Below are positions 7,902 through 8,266 of a DNA stretch of 8,266 nucleotides, one piece after another. Numbering within the stretch: the stretch's first letter is position 1; each line of letters begins with the position of its first letter. The position numbers were made by a program, and so were the translations under genes. Origin of the DNA: Actinomycetes bacterium (GTDB lineage: Bacteria > Actinomycetota > Actinomycetes > Mycobacteriales > Micromonosporaceae). The DNA lies in assembly GCA_023402505.1 (NCBI GenBank), contig JAEYGD010000245.1:1-8266 (forward strand), read 5' to 3'. The notes beneath the pieces are model-generated. The model saw nothing but the letters and a program-made list of their open reading frames with translations, made no database searches and had not been told where the DNA came from.

Positions 7902-7942
7902 CCGAGCCCGCCTCCCGGCACCGAGCCGGGAGGCGGGCTCGG
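7902..7942 (+). terminator. Strong stem-loop terminator after the eRF1-like gene
   Basis: A perfect 18-bp stem runs from CCGAGCCCGCCTCCCGGC (7902-7919) to its exact complement at 7925-7942, with a 5-base ACCGA loop. It starts 16 bases after the stop codon. There is no T-run afterwards, as is usual for actinomycete intrinsic terminators. The stem is symmetric, so it could also stop transcription coming from the right. Confidence 0.88.
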
Positions 7943-8075
7943 TCGCGGTGTGCCACCGCGGCGCCCGGACCGTTAGCCGCCCCCGACGGCGATCCGCCGG
8001 GGATCTTCGGATTACTCCCGAGGGGTGTGGGATGCCCCGTTTGAACCGCATCGGGGCGGGAAGCCGGGCCGCGTG

Positions 8076-8266
8076 GTGAGCGAACGAGGCAAGGTGGGGC
8101 CGGTGCACAAGGTGCACAAGGTGCGCGAGGGGCTGACGGCCGACGGCGCCGGACTGGCCGGCGACCGGGTCGTGGCGCCCGGCAGTGCCGCCCGCATCCT
8201 GGTCGCGGCCACCGCCCGGGCCCTGCGCGGCGCCGACTGCGCCGACCTCGGCCACCCCGGCCACCC
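8076..8266 (+). CDS. 5' end of an unidentified gene, truncated by the window edge
   Basis: From a GTG at 8076 a plus-strand frame stays open for 63 codons to the end of the window, with almost every third position G or C, unlike the other two forward frames; one of them is closed repeatedly, and the other has poor codon use. The visible protein begins SERGKVGPVHKVHKVREG, then VVAPGSAARILVAATARALRG and a Cys-containing ADCADLGHPGH. I do not recognise a family from this piece. The start is open: GTG at 8073 or 8076 has a weak GGGAAG upstream, while GTG at 8103 has AAGGTGGGG (8091-8099) before it and would start the protein at VHKVHKV. The gene follows the terminator, so it should have its own promoter in 7943-8075, where no clear hexamers are seen. 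Confidence 0.5.
   Translation, partial: MSERGKVGPVHKVHKVREGLTADGAGLAGDRVVAPGSAARILVAATARALRGADCADLGHPGH
8103..8120 (+). repeat. Tandem 9-base repeat GTGCACAAG x2
   Basis: Two exact copies of GTGCACAAG stand head to tail, followed by a partial third (GTGC at 8121-8124). In the open frame they read Val-His-Lys twice. Nine bases keep the frame, so the copy number could vary by slippage without breaking the gene. If the start is GTG 8103, the repeat also duplicates candidate start codons. Confidence 0.85.

Noticed and set aside
6641..7921. Long minus-strand open frame opposite the eRF1-like gene, running through the terminator and the inverted repeat
   Set aside because: Shadow of a well-supported plus-strand gene and it ignores the regulatory structures at both ends.
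8012..8212. A 66-codon minus-strand frame at the right edge
   Set aside because: It shares wobble positions with the better plus-strand frame and gives a Ser/Thr/Pro/Arg-rich sequence with no ribosome site.

Overview
The window is very GC-rich with strong third-position G/C bias, uses GTG starts, and carries several genes of actinobacterial type (DUF3817, an Rv2629-like eRF1-fold protein). It therefore looks like chromosomal DNA of a high-GC actinomycete, plausibly Micromonosporaceae; the genus is a guess. I see no mobile element, CRISPR array, rRNA or tRNA. About 90% of the window is coding, with eight complete genes and one gene cut by the right edge.

Layout. (1) Positions 80-703 on the minus strand hold a class I SAM-dependent methyltransferase with a possible leaderless start. 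(2) Positions 938-3073 on the plus strand are a two-gene operon: a membrane-anchored SRPBCC (START-like) protein and a zinc-dependent, NAD-type medium-chain dehydrogenase of the glutathione-independent formaldehyde dehydrogenase group. (3) Converging on it with only 6 bases between stop codons is a GCS2-family glutamate-cysteine-ligase-like gene on the minus strand (3080-4558). (4) Divergent from that gene is a small DUF3817 membrane protein (4736-5080, plus). (5) Positions 5149-6614 hold two minus-strand genes: a fluoroacetate-dehalogenase-like alpha/beta hydrolase with an altered carboxylate site, and upstream of it a two-TM protein I do not recognise. (6) Divergent from these, across a 152-base control region with a perfect 9+9 inverted repeat, is a Vms1/eRF1-like (baeRF) gene (6767-7885). 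It is closed by a perfect 18-bp stem that should act as a terminator. (7) A plus-strand reading frame begins near 8076 and runs off the window.

How the genes may work together. The window reads as ordinary accessory or housekeeping stress and detoxification chromosome rather than a dedicated island: small-molecule oxidation (dehydrogenase), dehalogenase-like hydrolysis, methyl transfer, a peptide-ligase-like enzyme, and a ribosome-associated candidate related to a mycobacterial dormancy gene. No single pathway joins them on sequence evidence. The best leads are the eRF1-like gene with its dyad-bearing divergent promoter, the hydrolase with Tyr in place of a substrate-binding Arg, and the membrane-SRPBCC/dehydrogenase pair.
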